In this document: one piece after another, positions 1-9,186 of the stretch
Layout of the letters: every line of letters starts with the position of its first letter
How positions within the stretch are numbered: position 1 is the stretch's first letter
Assembly: GCF_004919105.1 (NCBI RefSeq)
Contig: NZ_STGK01000022.1
Span: forward strand, 1-55,591
From: Nocardioides sp. GY 10113
GTDB lineage: Bacteria > Actinomycetota > Actinomycetes > Propionibacteriales > Nocardioidaceae
Reading direction: 5' to 3'
DNA: 55,591 nt
The notes under the pieces: model-generated
The model's database searches: none
The model's input: the letters and a program-made list of their open reading frames with translations, nothing else
Told to the model about the DNA's origin: nothing
Translations under genes and position numbers: made by a program

Positions 1-26
1 ACCGAGGCCCCGGCGGTGTCGGAGCC

Positions 27-3000
27 GTGCGCCAGACTGGGCCCGTGCCCGCATCCGACGCCGCCGACCCGCTGGGGTCCTTCAGCGAGCCGACCCGGAC
101 CTGGTTCCGTGCCGCGTTCGCCGAGCCGACACCGGCGCAGGCCGGAGCGTGGGAGGCGATCGGTCGCGGGCAGCACACGCTGGTGGTGGCGCCCACCGGC
201 TCCGGCAAGACGCTGAGCGCCTTCCTCGCCTCCCTGGACCGCCTGCTCACCTCCCCTCCGCCCGCCGAGCGCAGACACCGGACCCGGGTCCTCTACGTCT
301 CCCCGCTCAAGGCGCTCGCCGTCGACGTCGAGCGCAACCTGCGCGCACCGCTGGCCGGGATCCGGCAGACCGCGGCCCGACTCGGCGGTGGCGCCGACGC
401 GGGGCTGCACGACGTGGAGATCGGCGTCCGCTCCGGCGACACGACCGCGGCCGACCGGCGACGGCTCGGGACGCGACCGCCGGACATCCTGATCACCACC
501 CCCGAGTCGCTCTTCCTGATGCTCACCTCGCAGGCACGGGAGACGCTCGACGGGATCGAGACCGTGATCGTCGACGAGGTGCACGCCGTGGCGGGCACCA
601 AGCGCGGCGCGCACCTGGCGCTCAGCCTGGAGCGGCTGGACGCGCGGCTTCCGCGACCGGCGCAGCGGGTCGGGCTCTCGGCGACGGTCCGGCCCACCGA
701 GGAGGTCGCCCGCTTCCTGGGCGGCGTCGCGCCCGTGGAGATCGTCGCGCCCCCGGCCCACAAGGAGTGGGACCTGAGCGTGGTGGTCCCGGTCGAGGAC
801 ATGACCGACCTGCCGCGCTCCCAGGAACCCGACCCGCTCGAGGCGACCATCGACGCGGAGCTCGGCAACCCGACGACGGCCGCCAGCATCTGGCCGCACG
901 TCGAGCAGCGCGTGGCCGACCTGATCGGCCAGCACACCTCCACCATCGTGTTCACCAACGGTCGCCGTACGGCGGAGCGGCTGACCGCCCGGCTGAACGA
1001 GATCGCGGCCGACGTCTCCGCGCAGGGTGTCACCCCGCCGGCGCAGATCATGGCCCAGTCGGGCGCCGCCGCCGGGGCGGCCCCGCTGATGGCGCGCACC
1101 CACCACGGCTCGGTCTCCAAGGAGCAGCGGGCGCTCGTCGAGGACGACCTCAAGTCCGGCCGCCTGCCCGCGGTGGTCGCCACCAGCAGCCTCGAGCTCG
1201 GCATCGACATGGGCGCGGTCGACCAGGTGCTCCAGATCGCCTCGCCGCCGAGCGTCGCCAGCGCGCTGCAGCGCGTCGGTCGCGCCGGCCACCAGGTCGG
1301 CGAGGTCTCCCGTGGCGTGTTCTTCCCCCAGCACCGGGGCGACCTGGTGCCGGCCGCGGTCTCGGTCTCCCGGATGCGCGCGGGCGGGATCGAGTCGCTG
1401 CGCGTCCCCGCCAACCCGCTGGACGTGCTCGCGCAGCACGTCGTCTCCGCGGTCGCCCTGGAGTCGTGGCCGGTCGAGGAGCTGTTCGACCTGGTCCGGC
1501 GCAGCGCGCCCTACTCCGGCCTCCCGCGCTCCGCCTACGAGGCGGTGCTGGACCTGCTCTCGGGGCGCTACCCCAGCGACGAGTTCGCGGAGCTGCGCCC
1601 GCGCATCACCTGGGACCGGGTCACCGGGGAGCTGGCCGGGCGGCCCGGCGCGCAGCGGCTGGCCGTGACCAGCGGCGGCACCATCCCCGACCGAGGCCTG
1701 TTCGGGGTCTTCCTGGCCGGCGAGGGCAGCAACCGCCGCGTCGGCGAGCTGGACGAGGAGATGGTCTACGAGAGCCGGGTCGGCGACGTCTTCGCGCTCG
1801 GCGCGACCAGCTGGCGGATCGAGGACATCACCCACGACCGGGTGATCGTCACCCCGGCCCCGGGCGTCCCCGCCCGGCTGCCGTTCTGGAAGGGCGACAA
1901 CCCAGGCCGTCCTGCCGAGCTCGGCGAGGCCATCGGCGCCTTCACCCGCGAGGTGGGATCGCTGCCGGCCGAGGAGGCCCGGGCGCGGACCCGGAGCGAG
2001 GGCCTCGACGACTACGCCGCGGCCAACCTCGTCGCCTACCTGCACGAGCAGGCCGAGGCGACCCGCGTGCTGCCGTGCGACACCATGCTGATGCTGGAGC
2101 GGTTCCGCGACGAGCTCGGCGACTGGCGGCTGGTGCTGCACTCGCCGTACGGCACCGCCGTGCACGCACCGTGGGCGCTGGCGATCAACGCTCGCCTCCG
2201 CGAACGGTACGGGGTGGACGGCCAGGCGATGGCGGCCGACGACGGCATCGTGATCCGGATCCCCGACACCGACGCCGAGCCGCCGGGAGCCGACCTCGTC
2301 GTCTTCGAGCCCGACGAGATCGAGGACCTGGTGACCCGCGAGGTCGGTGGCTCCGCCCTCTTCGCCGCCCGGTTCCGGGAGTGCGCGGCGCGCGCCCTGC
2401 TGCTCCCCCGCCGCGACCCCGGCCGCCGGTCGCCCCTGTGGCAGCAGCGACAGCGGGCCGCGGCGCTGCTGGAGGTCGCCAGCCGCTACCCGTCGTTCCC
2501 GATCCTGCTGGAGACGGTCCGCGAGTGCCTCAACGACGTCTACGACCTGCCCGGGCTCGTCGGCCTGCTGCGCCGCGTCGACCAGCGCTCGGTGACCGTC
2601 AGCGAGGTCGAGACCACCCAGCCCTCACCGTTCGCCCGGACCCTGCTCTTCGGGTACGTCGCGCAGTACCTCTACGAGGGCGACTCCCCCATTGCCGAGC
2701 GGCGGGCCGCCGCGCTCACCCTCGACCAGGGGCTCCTCGCCGAGCTCCTGGGCCGCGCCGAGCTGCGCGAGCTGCTCGACCCCGAGGTGCTGCTCGAGGT
2801 GGAGGCCGAGCTGCAGCGCACCGCGCCGGACCGGCGCGCCCGGGACGCCGAAGGGGTGGTCGACCTGCTCCGCCTCGTCGGGCCGTTGACCGCCGACGAG
2901 GTCCGCGCCCGCACGGTCGACGGCGTGCTCCACGCCGACCTCCTGGCGGAGCTGGCACGCGCCCGGCGCGTGGTCGAGGTGCGGATGCCCTACGGCGACG

Positions 3001-4616
3001 CCTGGGCCGTCGTGGAGGACGTCGCCCGGCTGCGTGACGGGCTCGGCGTGCCGGCACCGCCCGGGGTCGCCGCGGCGTTCACCGAGCCGGTCGAAGACCC
3101 CCTGGCCGACCTGGTCGGCCGCTACGCCCGCACGCACGGACCGTTCACCATCGGGCAGGTCGCCGTCCGCCTCGGACTCGGGGTCGCCGTGGTCCGGCAC
3201 ACGCTGCTGCGCCTGGAGGCCCAGGGCCGGGTCATCTCCGGGGAGTTCCTGCCCACGGCGGGCGCCGAAGGCACGGAATGGTGCGACGCGGAGGTCCTGC
3301 GCCGCCTGCGGCGACGCAGCCTGGCCCGCCTGCGCCACGAGATCGAGCCGGTGCCTCCGGCCGCCCTGGCGCGCTTCTCGCTGTCCTGGCACGGGCTGTC
3401 GACGACCCGGAGCGCACTGCGCGGGGTGGATGGAGTGATCACCGCGGTCGAGCAGCTGGCCGGCGCGCCGGTCCCGGCGTCGGCGCTCGAGGCCCTGGTC
3501 CTCGGCGGGCGGGTGCGCGACTACGAGCCTGCGATGCTGGACGAGCTGACCGCGACCGGCGAGGTGGTGTGGGCCGGCCACGGCCCGCTGGCCGGCGGCG
3601 ACGGCTGGGTCTCGCTCCACCTGGCCGACCAGGCCCCCCTGTCGCTGCCGGAGCCCGGGGAGCCCGAGGGCTCGCTGGCCGCGCGCGTGCTGGACGCCCT
3701 GGCCCCCGGCGGGGCGTGGTTCTTCCGGCAGGTCCACGACCAGGTGGCGATCGCGTCCCGGGCCGCCGGCGAGGACCTGCCGACCGACGACGCGCTGAGC
3801 GTCGCGCTGTGGTCGCTGGTCTGGGCCGGCCTGCTCACCAACGACACCCTCGCGCCGTTGCGGGCGCTGACCCGCACGCGACGCGCCGCGCACCGCACCC
3901 GCCCCGCCGGCGGACGCCCAGGGCGGCTCACCCGAACCGGTCCTCCGGAGACCGCCGGACGATGGTCGCTGCTGCCGGGCGTCGACCTCGACCCGACCCG
4001 GCGGGGCCACGCCACCGCCGAGCGGCTGCTGGCCCGGCACGGCGTGGTGACCCGGGGCGCGGTCGTCAGCGAAGGCGTCCCCGGAGGGTTCGCCGGGGTC
4101 TACCGGGTGCTCAGCGCGTTCGAGGACTCCGGCCGGTGCCGGCGCGGCTACTTCATCGAGGGACTCGGTGCCGCCCAGTTCGCCACCACGGGGGCCGTGG
4201 ACCGGCTCCGGTCCTTCTCCGGCACCGAGGCCAGCGACAAGCCGGTCGCCCTGGCGCTCGCCGCGACCGACCCGGCGAACCCGTACGGCGCGGCGCTCCC
4301 CTGGCCCGAGGCGACCCAGGACGGCGGCCACCGCCCCGGTCGCAAGGCCGGCGCCATCGTGGTGCTGGTCGACGGCGAGCTCGCGCTCTACGTCGAGCGC
4401 GGCGGCCGGACGCTGCTCACCTGGACCGAGGAGCCCGCGCTGCTCGGCCCCGCCGCCGAGGCGCTCTCGACCGCCGTCCGACGTGGCAACCTGGGCCGGC
4501 TGACCGTGGAGCGGGCCGACGGCGTACCGCTCCTGGGGTCGTCGACGCCGCTGCGCGACGCCCTGGGCTCCGCCGGCTTCGTGGCCACGCCGCGCGGTCT
4601 GCGGCTGCGCGGCTGA
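27..4616 (+). CDS. lhr: Lhr-family ATP-dependent DNA helicase
   Basis: A 1529-residue superfamily 2 helicase of the Lhr (long helicase-related) type. These proteins are 3'-5' ATP-driven DNA/RNA-DNA helicases induced by DNA damage in mycobacteria. Visible motifs are Walker A APTGSGKT (55-62), DEVH box (183-186), SAT (218-220), and motif VI QRVGRAG near residue 425. After these comes the very long C-terminal extension typical of Lhr, with winged-helix and beta-barrel modules; total length matches the family. The GTG at 27 is the first in-frame start, but a GTG at 45 is possible, and upstream sequence lies outside the window. A DNA-glycosylase gene follows 27 bp downstream on the same strand, consistent with co-transcription and a repair role. 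Confidence 0.95.
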   Translation: MRQTGPVPASDAADPLGSFSEPTRTWFRAAFAEPTPAQAGAWEAIGRGQHTLVVAPTGSGKTLSAFLASLDRLLTSPPPAERRHRTRVLYVSPLKALAVDVERNLRAPLAGIRQTAARLGGGADAGLHDVEIGVRSGDTTAADRRRLGTRPPDILITTPESLFLMLTSQARETLDGIETVIVDEVHAVAGTKRGAHLALSLERLDARLPRPAQRVGLSATVRPTEEVARFLGGVAPVEIVAPPAHKEWDLSVVVPVEDMTDLPRSQEPDPLEATIDAELGNPTTAASIWPHVEQRVADLIGQHTSTIVFTNGRRTAERLTARLNEIAADVSAQGVTPPAQIMAQSGAAAGAAPLMARTHHGSVSKEQRALVEDDLKSGRLPAVVATSSLELGIDMGAVDQVLQIASPPSVASALQRVGRAGHQVGEVSRGVFFPQHRGDLVPAAVSVSRMRAGGIESLRVPANPLDVLAQHVVSAVALESWPVEELFDLVRRSAPYSGLPRSAYEAVLDLLSGRYPSDEFAELRPRITWDRVTGELAGRPGAQRLAVTSGGTIPDRGLFGVFLAGEGSNRRVGELDEEMVYESRVGDVFALGATSWRIEDITHDRVIVTPAPGVPARLPFWKGDNPGRPAELGEAIGAFTREVGSLPAEEARARTRSEGLDDYAAANLVAYLHEQAEATRVLPCDTMLMLERFRDELGDWRLVLHSPYGTAVHAPWALAINARLRERYGVDGQAMAADDGIVIRIPDTDAEPPGADLVVFEPDEIEDLVTREVGGSALFAARFRECAARALLLPRRDPGRRSPLWQQRQRAAALLEVASRYPSFPILLETVRECLNDVYDLPGLVGLLRRVDQRSVTVSEVETTQPSPFARTLLFGYVAQYLYEGDSPIAERRAAALTLDQGLLAELLGRAELRELLDPEVLLEVEAELQRTAPDRRARDAEGVVDLLRLVGPLTADEVRARTVDGVLHADLLAELARARRVVEVRMPYGDAWAVVEDVARLRDGLGVPAPPGVAAAFTEPVEDPLADLVGRYARTHGPFTIGQVAVRLGLGVAVVRHTLLRLEAQGRVISGEFLPTAGAEGTEWCDAEVLRRLRRRSLARLRHEIEPVPPAALARFSLSWHGLSTTRSALRGVDGVITAVEQLAGAPVPASALEALVLGGRVRDYEPAMLDELTATGEVVWAGHGPLAGGDGWVSLHLADQAPLSLPEPGEPEGSLAARVLDALAPGGAWFFRQVHDQVAIASRAAGEDLPTDDALSVALWSLVWAGLLTNDTLAPLRALTRTRRAAHRTRPAGGRPGRLTRTGPPETAGRWSLLPGVDLDPTRRGHATAERLLARHGVVTRGAVVSEGVPGGFAGVYRVLSAFEDSGRCRRGYFIEGLGAAQFATTGAVDRLRSFSGTEASDKPVALALAATDPANPYGAALPWPEATQDGGHRPGRKAGAIVVLVDGELALYVERGGRTLLTWTEEPALLGPAAEALSTAVRRGNLGRLTVERADGVPLLGSSTPLRDALGSAGFVATPRGLRLRG

Positions 4617-4643
4617 GGATCGGACGGACGCCCGGGATGACCG

Positions 4644-5444
4644 ATGCCTGAGGGCGACACCGTGCGCCAGACCGCGACGCGGCTGGACCGGGCACTGACC
4701 GGACGGGAGCTGACGCGCGCCGACCTGCGCGTGCCGCGGCACGCGACCGCCGACCTGTGCGGCGGGACCGTGCTCGCCACCGTGCCCCGGGGCAAGCACC
4801 TGCTCACCCGACTGCGCGTCCGCGGCGAGGAGCTGACGCTGCACACCCACCTGAAGATGGAGGGCTCCTGGCGGGTCCACCGTGCGGGCGCGCGCTGGGA
4901 GCGGCCCGGCCACACGGCGCGGGTGGTCCTCGTCGCCGGGGACGTCGAGGCGGTCGGATTCTCGTTGGGCGCGGTCGACCTGCTCCGCACCGCCGACGAG
5001 GACCGCGTCGTCGGCCACCTCGGTCCCGACCTGCTCGATCCCGACTGGGGCGAGGAGCACCTGGCGCAGGCCCTGGCCCGCCTGCGGGCCGCTCCCGGAC
5101 GGCCGCTGCGCAGCGCGCTGCTCGACCAGTCGCTCCTCGCCGGCATCGGCAACGTCTATGCCGCGGAGGTCTGCTTCCTGGCCGGCCTGCATCCCGAGAC
5201 CCCGGTCCGCGACGTGCCGGACCTCCCGTCGGTGGTGACGAGCGCCCACCGACTGCTGGTGCTCAACGCCGACCGCCCGCGCCGGGTCACCACCGGCGAT
5301 CCACGGTCCCCGTCGTGGGTCTACGGCCGGGCCCGCCAGCCGTGTCGCCGCTGCGGGACGCCCGTGCGCACCGGCACGAGCGGCGACCGACCGGGCCAGG
5401 AACGGGTCAGCTACTGGTGCCCGACCTGCCAGCCCCGGGTGTGA
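4644..5444 (+). CDS. nei: Fpg/Nei family DNA glycosylase (endonuclease VIII-like)
   Basis: A 266-residue bifunctional DNA glycosylase/AP lyase of the Fpg/Nei family, which removes oxidised bases in base-excision repair. The start MPEGDTV places the catalytic proline at residue 2 and glutamate at residue 3 after Met removal, which fixes the ATG at 4644. The helix-two-turn-helix region is followed by a C-terminal zinc finger: CRRC, then CPTC near the end, with the expected arginine-bearing loop between. The PEGDT form of the N-terminus points to the Nei rather than Fpg branch. It follows lhr by 27 bp, so the two repair genes are probably co-transcribed. The exact Nei1/Nei2 subgroup was not determined. 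Confidence 0.93.
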   Translation: MPEGDTVRQTATRLDRALTGRELTRADLRVPRHATADLCGGTVLATVPRGKHLLTRLRVRGEELTLHTHLKMEGSWRVHRAGARWERPGHTARVVLVAGDVEAVGFSLGAVDLLRTADEDRVVGHLGPDLLDPDWGEEHLAQALARLRAAPGRPLRSALLDQSLLAGIGNVYAAEVCFLAGLHPETPVRDVPDLPSVVTSAHRLLVLNADRPRRVTTGDPRSPSWVYGRARQPCRRCGTPVRTGTSGDRPGQERVSYWCPTCQPRV

Positions 5445-5498
5445 CGGGACCCGCCTCGCGCGCGGGAACGCGCCACGCACCCGGTACGTTCCCCAGTT

Positions 5499-6374
5499 AT
5501 GCACAGCCACTTCAACGGGCTCAAGACGGCCGGCCTCTTCGGAGCGATCTTCGGACTCCTGCTGCTCATCGGCGGCCTGATCGCCGGCAGCACCGGCAAC
5601 GCCAACATCATCTGGCTCTTCGCGCTGATCGGCGTCGGCACCACGGCGTACGGCTACTGGAACTCCGACAAGCTCGCGATCCGGGCGATGAAGGCCTACC
5701 CCGTGACCGAGCAGCAGCAGCCGGCGATGTACCGGATCGTCCGCGAGCTCTCCCTGCGGGCCGACCAGCCGATGCCGAAGCTGTACGTCTCGCCGACCCA
5801 GGCGCCGAACGCGTTCGCCACCGGCCGCAACCCGCAGAACGCGGCCGTCTGCTGCACCGAGGGCATCCTCGGCCTGCTCGACGAGCGCGAGCTGCGCGGC
5901 GTGCTCGGCCACGAGCTGATGCACGTCTACAACCGCGACATCCTCACCGGCTCGGTCGCCGCCGCCATCGCCGGCGTGATCAGCTCGGTCGCCCAGTTCC
6001 TGGCCTTCGCCTCCATCTTCGGCGGCGGCCGCGACGAGGACCGACCCAACCCGCTGGTCCTCATCGCCACGCCCCTGCTGGCACCGATCGCCGCGGGCGT
6101 CATCCAGATGGCGATCAGCAGGACCCGCGAGTACGACGCCGACGAGGACGGCGCCAAGCTGACCGGCGACCCGCTCGCGCTCGCCTCGGCGCTGCGCAAG
6201 CTCGAGACGGGCACCGCCCGCGCCCCGCTCGCGCCCACTCCCCAGCTGCAGAACGCCTCGCACATGATGATCGCGAACCCGTTCCGGGCCCAGGACATGT
6301 CGAAGCTCTTCGCCACCCACCCGCCGATGGCCGACCGGATCGCGCGGCTGGAGTCGATGGCCGGCCGCCGCTGA
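5499..6374 (+). CDS. htpX: HtpX-type membrane M48 zinc metalloprotease
   Basis: A 291-residue membrane protease that degrades misfolded membrane proteins. The zinc motif HELMH is at 138-142, with the third ligand Glu in the EYDADE segment (about 211). Hydrophobic segments lie at about 11-30 and 36-55 before the protease domain and at about 151-175 and 185-208 inside it, placing the catalytic domain on the cytoplasmic side as in other HtpX proteins. Length is standard. It has its own start 55 bp after nei, and a strong hairpin follows it. Its function (membrane proteolysis) suits its neighbour clgR, a regulator of protease genes. Confidence 0.95.
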   Translation: MHSHFNGLKTAGLFGAIFGLLLLIGGLIAGSTGNANIIWLFALIGVGTTAYGYWNSDKLAIRAMKAYPVTEQQQPAMYRIVRELSLRADQPMPKLYVSPTQAPNAFATGRNPQNAAVCCTEGILGLLDERELRGVLGHELMHVYNRDILTGSVAAAIAGVISSVAQFLAFASIFGGGRDEDRPNPLVLIATPLLAPIAAGVIQMAISRTREYDADEDGAKLTGDPLALASALRKLETGTARAPLAPTPQLQNASHMMIANPFRAQDMSKLFATHPPMADRIARLESMAGRR

Positions 6375-6421
6375 CGGCCGACCCGGGCCTCAGGCCCCAC
6401 CGGCGGGGGTCAGGAACGACC

Positions 6422-6456
6422 GAGTCCCCGTCCTGCGCGCAGCAGGGCGGGGACTC
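6422..6456 (+). terminator. Hairpin terminator after htpX
   Basis: Two 15-base arms, 6422-6436 and 6442-6456, pair with one G-U wobble around a 5-base loop. The stem is GC-rich and followed by a weakly T-rich stretch. It lies 48 bp after the htpX stop, so it is most simply its terminator, and may also serve the convergent clgR transcript. Confidence 0.75.
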
Positions 6457-6469
6457 GTTGGTTTCCAAC

Positions 6470-6544
6470 CCACGGCTCGGAAGCCCATGCCACGGCTCGA
6501 GAGAGCCCGAGCCACGGCTCCAGGGTGCCCGAGCCACGGCTCGG
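6470..6544. repeat. Four tandem CCACGGCTC repeats
   Basis: The nonamer CCACGGCTC recurs at 6470, 6490, 6512 and 6534, with unit lengths of 20, 22 and 22 bp. The third and fourth copies are embedded in CGAGCCACGGCTC(G), so the fourth forms a near-palindrome able to fold as a small hairpin. The array lies between the convergent htpX and clgR genes. Whether it is a protein-binding array, a decayed REP-like element or part of the termination region cannot be told from sequence. Confidence 0.7.
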
Positions 6545-6570
6545 TGGGGCCTCAGGCCCGGGTCGGCGGG

Positions 6571-6882
6571 TCAGGCGGCGGAGGCGACGACCTCGCCCGC
6601 GTGGCTGCGGGCGGTGATCGGCGTCGGCTGCGGCGCCGCCACGGCGGCCTCGTCGATGGCGACGGCGTCGGCGACGTCACGCAGGACGTCGGAGAGCGGC
6701 ATGTCGAGCGCCTCGCAGAGGGACGCGAGCAGCTCCGAGCTCGCCTCCTTCTGACCGCGCTCGATCTCGGAGATGTAGCCGAGGCTGACCCGCGCCACAC
6801 CGGAGACCTCGCGGAGGGTGAGGCCCAACTCTCCCCGGCGACCACGCAGCACATCACCGAGACGCTGGCGGAACAACACCAT
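6571..6882 (-). CDS. clgR: ClgR-like XRE-family transcriptional regulator
   Basis: A 103-residue DNA-binding protein with an XRE helix-turn-helix at about 12-66. The segment around LREVS...VSLGYISEIERGQKEASSELL is characteristic of ClgR, the actinobacterial activator of clp/lon protease genes and of membrane-stress genes. The ATG at 6882 is chosen because the similarity to ClgR begins there and an AGGAG sits 7 bases upstream. The pgsA-clgR arrangement is the one known from mycobacteria. A TANNNT -10 (TAGCGT, minus strand, 6946-6941) and a ClgR-type box at 6976-6989 lie upstream, suggesting autoregulation. The alanine-rich C-terminus ends in VVASAA, which could act as a ClpP-type degron because ClgR proteins are proteolysed; that is inference. 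Confidence 0.9.
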   Translation of the reverse strand: MVLFRQRLGDVLRGRRGELGLTLREVSGVARVSLGYISEIERGQKEASSELLASLCEALDMPLSDVLRDVADAVAIDEAAVAAPQPTPITARSHAGEVVASAA

Positions 6883-6975
6883 CGCCGATCTCCTCTCGTT
6901 CAGGCGTTCCCGGACCCGCCGGGTCCGGTCTGCGGGTGCAACGCTACCTGAGCCGTGGTTCTTCCGCGCCGGACC

Positions 6976-6989
6976 GTTCGCGTGTCGCG
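6976..6989 (-). promoter_or_regulatory. Candidate ClgR operator
   Basis: GTTCGC, five bases, then GCG matches the published Streptomyces ClgR consensus GTTCGC-N5-GCG exactly. Its centre is about 48 bp upstream of the start predicted from the TAGCGT -10 box of clgR, a usual distance for an activator site. It sits between pgsA and clgR. Binding is inferred, not shown. Confidence 0.6.
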
Positions 6990-7009
6990 ACGCGGGGCAC
7001 CCCGATCGC

Positions 7010-7624
7010 TCACTGCGGGGCGGGCTCACGCAACTGGTGGCGCTGCTTCCACAGGTCCCGGTAGAACTCCCAGCCGGACCAGAGCGTCAGGGCCACGGCC
7101 ACGGCGAGCAGCGCCTGCGCCAGGTAGAAGACCACCACGCCGATGTCGCCGAGCAACCCGTCCAGCAGCAGCAGCGGCAGTGAGAGCAGGCCCAGCGCGA
7201 GCGACTGCACGACGGTCTTCAGCTTGCCGAGGTCCTTGGCCGCGATCACCACGCGCTTCGCGACCGAGAGACGCAGCAGCGTGACGGACCACTCGCGGAG
7301 CAGGACCACGATGGTGACCCACCACCACACCTCACCGATGATCGAGAGGCCGATGAAGGCCATCCCGGTCAGCGCCTTGTCCGCGATCGGGTCCGCGATC
7401 TTGCCGAAGTTGGTGACCAGGCCTCGGGAGCGGGCGATGTCGCCGTCGATCTTGTCGGTGATCATCGCGACGAAGAAGATCGCCCATGCGATGACGCGCG
7501 CGGTGACCGACTCGCCTCCGTCGTAGAGCAGCGCCCAGCCGAAGAACGGCACCGCCGCGATGCGCAGCGTGGTCAGCGCGTTCGGCAGGTTCCAGTTGCT
7601 GGGAGCGGGCTGCTGCTCGGTCAT
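7010..7624 (-). CDS. pgsA: CDP-alcohol phosphatidyltransferase (PgsA-like)
   Basis: A 204-residue integral membrane enzyme that would transfer a phosphatidyl group from CDP-diacylglycerol, most likely to glycerol-3-phosphate, giving phosphatidylglycerol-phosphate. The CDP-alcohol phosphotransferase signature is complete: D57, D60-G61, A64-R65, G74, D78 and D82. About six hydrophobic segments are visible. The ATG at 7624 overlaps the rimO stop by 4 bp (ATGA), so the two are translationally coupled. ClgR lies downstream on the same strand, as in mycobacterial pgsA3-clgR. The acceptor alcohol cannot be fixed from sequence; the neighbourhood favours PgsA. Confidence 0.9.
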   Translation of the reverse strand: MTEQQPAPSNWNLPNALTTLRIAAVPFFGWALLYDGGESVTARVIAWAIFFVAMITDKIDGDIARSRGLVTNFGKIADPIADKALTGMAFIGLSIIGEVWWWVTIVVLLREWSVTLLRLSVAKRVVIAAKDLGKLKTVVQSLALGLLSLPLLLLDGLLGDIGVVVFYLAQALLAVAVALTLWSGWEFYRDLWKQRHQLREPAPQ

Positions 7625-9054
7625 GCGCGGCCTTCCGTACGGCGGATCTCGGCGATCAGGTCCACGCCGTCGGAGTCGACGACGACGGCCGCCACGAGGT
7701 CCCCCTCGGCGACGCCGTCGGCGCCCAGCAGGCGGGTGGTGCCGTCGACCTCGGGGCCCTGGTGGGCGGCGCGACCCTCGACCGTACCGGGATCGGCGTC
7801 CTCGGGGGCGAGATCCTCGACGAGGACCACCACCTCCTCGCCGATCCGCTCGCTGGCGCGCTGCGCGTTGAGCTCTCCGACCAGGTCGGTGACGTGCTGC
7901 ACGCGCGCGTTGATCTCGTCCTCGTCGAGCTTGCCGGAGAAGGTCTCCGCCTCGGTGCCGTCCTCGTCGGAGTACCCGAAGACGCCCGTGACGTCCATCC
8001 GCGCGGCGACCAGGAAGTCGCACAGCGTCCGGAACTCCTCCTCCGTCTCACCGGGGAAGCCCACGATCACGTTGGAGCGGACGCCGGCGGTCGGCGCGAG
8101 CGCCCGGGCCTGGTCGAGCAGACCCAGGAAGCTGTCCGGGTCGCCGAAGCGCCGCATCCGGCGCAGCACCGTCGCGCTGGCGTGCTGGAACGACAGGTCG
8201 AAGTACGGCGCGACGCCCGGCGTCGTGGCGATCGCCTCGATCAGGCCGGGCCGGGTCTCGGCGGGCTGCAGGTAGGAGACCCGGACCCGCTCGATGCCCT
8301 CGACGGCCGTCAGCTCGGGCAACAGGGTCTCGAGCAACCGGAGGTCGCCGAGGTCCTTGCCGTAGGAGGTCGAGTTCTCGGAGACGAGGAAGAGCTCCTT
8401 CACACCCTCGCCGGCCAACCAGCGCGCCTCGTCGATCACCTCGGAGGGCCGGCGGCTCACGAAGGAGCCCCGGAACATCGGGATCGCGCAGAACGTGCAC
8501 CGCCGGTCGCAGCCGTTGGCCAGCTTCAGCGGGGCCATCGGGCCGCTGTCGAGGCGGGTGCGGGTGCCGGAGGCGCCGGCCACCGGTGCCGCCGCGGGGT
8601 CGACCGCCTGCCGCTCGGCCGGGGAGATCGGCAGCAGCAGTCGCCGGTCGCGGGGCGTGTGCGGGTGCGGACGCTCGCCGGAGACGATCGCGCGCAGCCG
8701 GCCGGCGATGTCGCCGTAGTCGTCGAAGCCGAGCACCGCGTCGGCCTCCGGCAGCGAGTCGGCCAGCTGCTCGCCGTACCGCTCCGCCAGGCAGCCCACC
8801 GCGACCACGGCCTGCGCGCGCCCACTCGACTTCAGGTCCGAGGCGGCCAACAGGGTGTCGATCGAGTCCTTCTTGGCCGCGTCGACGAAGCCGCAGGTGT
8901 TGACCACCACGGTGTCGGCGTCCTCGGGATCATCGACCAGCGCGAACCCGTCGGCAGCCAGCCGCCCGGCCAGCTCCTCGGAGTCGACGTCGTTGCGGGC
9001 GCATCCCAGCGTCAGGAGCGCTACGGACAGAGGCTGCTTCTCGGAGGTCGTCAT
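7621..9054 (-). CDS. rimO: Ribosomal protein S12 methylthiotransferase RimO
   Basis: A 477-residue radical-SAM methylthiotransferase that modifies the conserved aspartate of ribosomal protein S12. The N-terminal UPF0004 domain carries cysteines C18, C54 and C88 for one iron-sulfur cluster. The radical-SAM motif C182-x3-C186-x2-C189 supplies the second. A TRAM-type domain with alternating beta strands forms the C-terminus. RimO rather than MiaB is favoured by the LTLGCARNDVDSEE start and the ANGCDRRCTFCAIP segment. The start at 9054 gives the natural RimO N-terminus; an upstream in-frame start would only add an unconserved arginine-rich stretch. It overlaps pgsA by 4 bp. Confidence 0.94.
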   Translation of the reverse strand: MTTSEKQPLSVALLTLGCARNDVDSEELAGRLAADGFALVDDPEDADTVVVNTCGFVDAAKKDSIDTLLAASDLKSSGRAQAVVAVGCLAERYGEQLADSLPEADAVLGFDDYGDIAGRLRAIVSGERPHPHTPRDRRLLLPISPAERQAVDPAAAPVAGASGTRTRLDSGPMAPLKLANGCDRRCTFCAIPMFRGSFVSRRPSEVIDEARWLAGEGVKELFLVSENSTSYGKDLGDLRLLETLLPELTAVEGIERVRVSYLQPAETRPGLIEAIATTPGVAPYFDLSFQHASATVLRRMRRFGDPDSFLGLLDQARALAPTAGVRSNVIVGFPGETEEEFRTLCDFLVAARMDVTGVFGYSDEDGTEAETFSGKLDEDEINARVQHVTDLVGELNAQRASERIGEEVVVLVEDLAPEDADPGTVEGRAAHQGPEVDGTTRLLGADGVAEGDLVAAVVVDSDGVDLIAEIRRTEGRA

Positions 9055-9186
9055 GGCTACCCGCAGTATGGCGCGTGGCCGGTGTCCGGCACGAACCGAG
9101 GAGCAGCCCACCGGCCCCCTGCCGGGCGCGTCGCCGCTCCCGGCCCGACGCAGATCACACTCAGCCGAGGATCGGTGATTCCAGGC

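Noticed and set aside
2625..6320. A 1231-codon open frame on the minus strand through lhr, nei and htpX
   Set aside because: It is antisense to three well-identified genes, has no recognisable domain and an arginine/glycine/valine-rich, low-complexity composition. Such frames are expected by chance in high-GC DNA.
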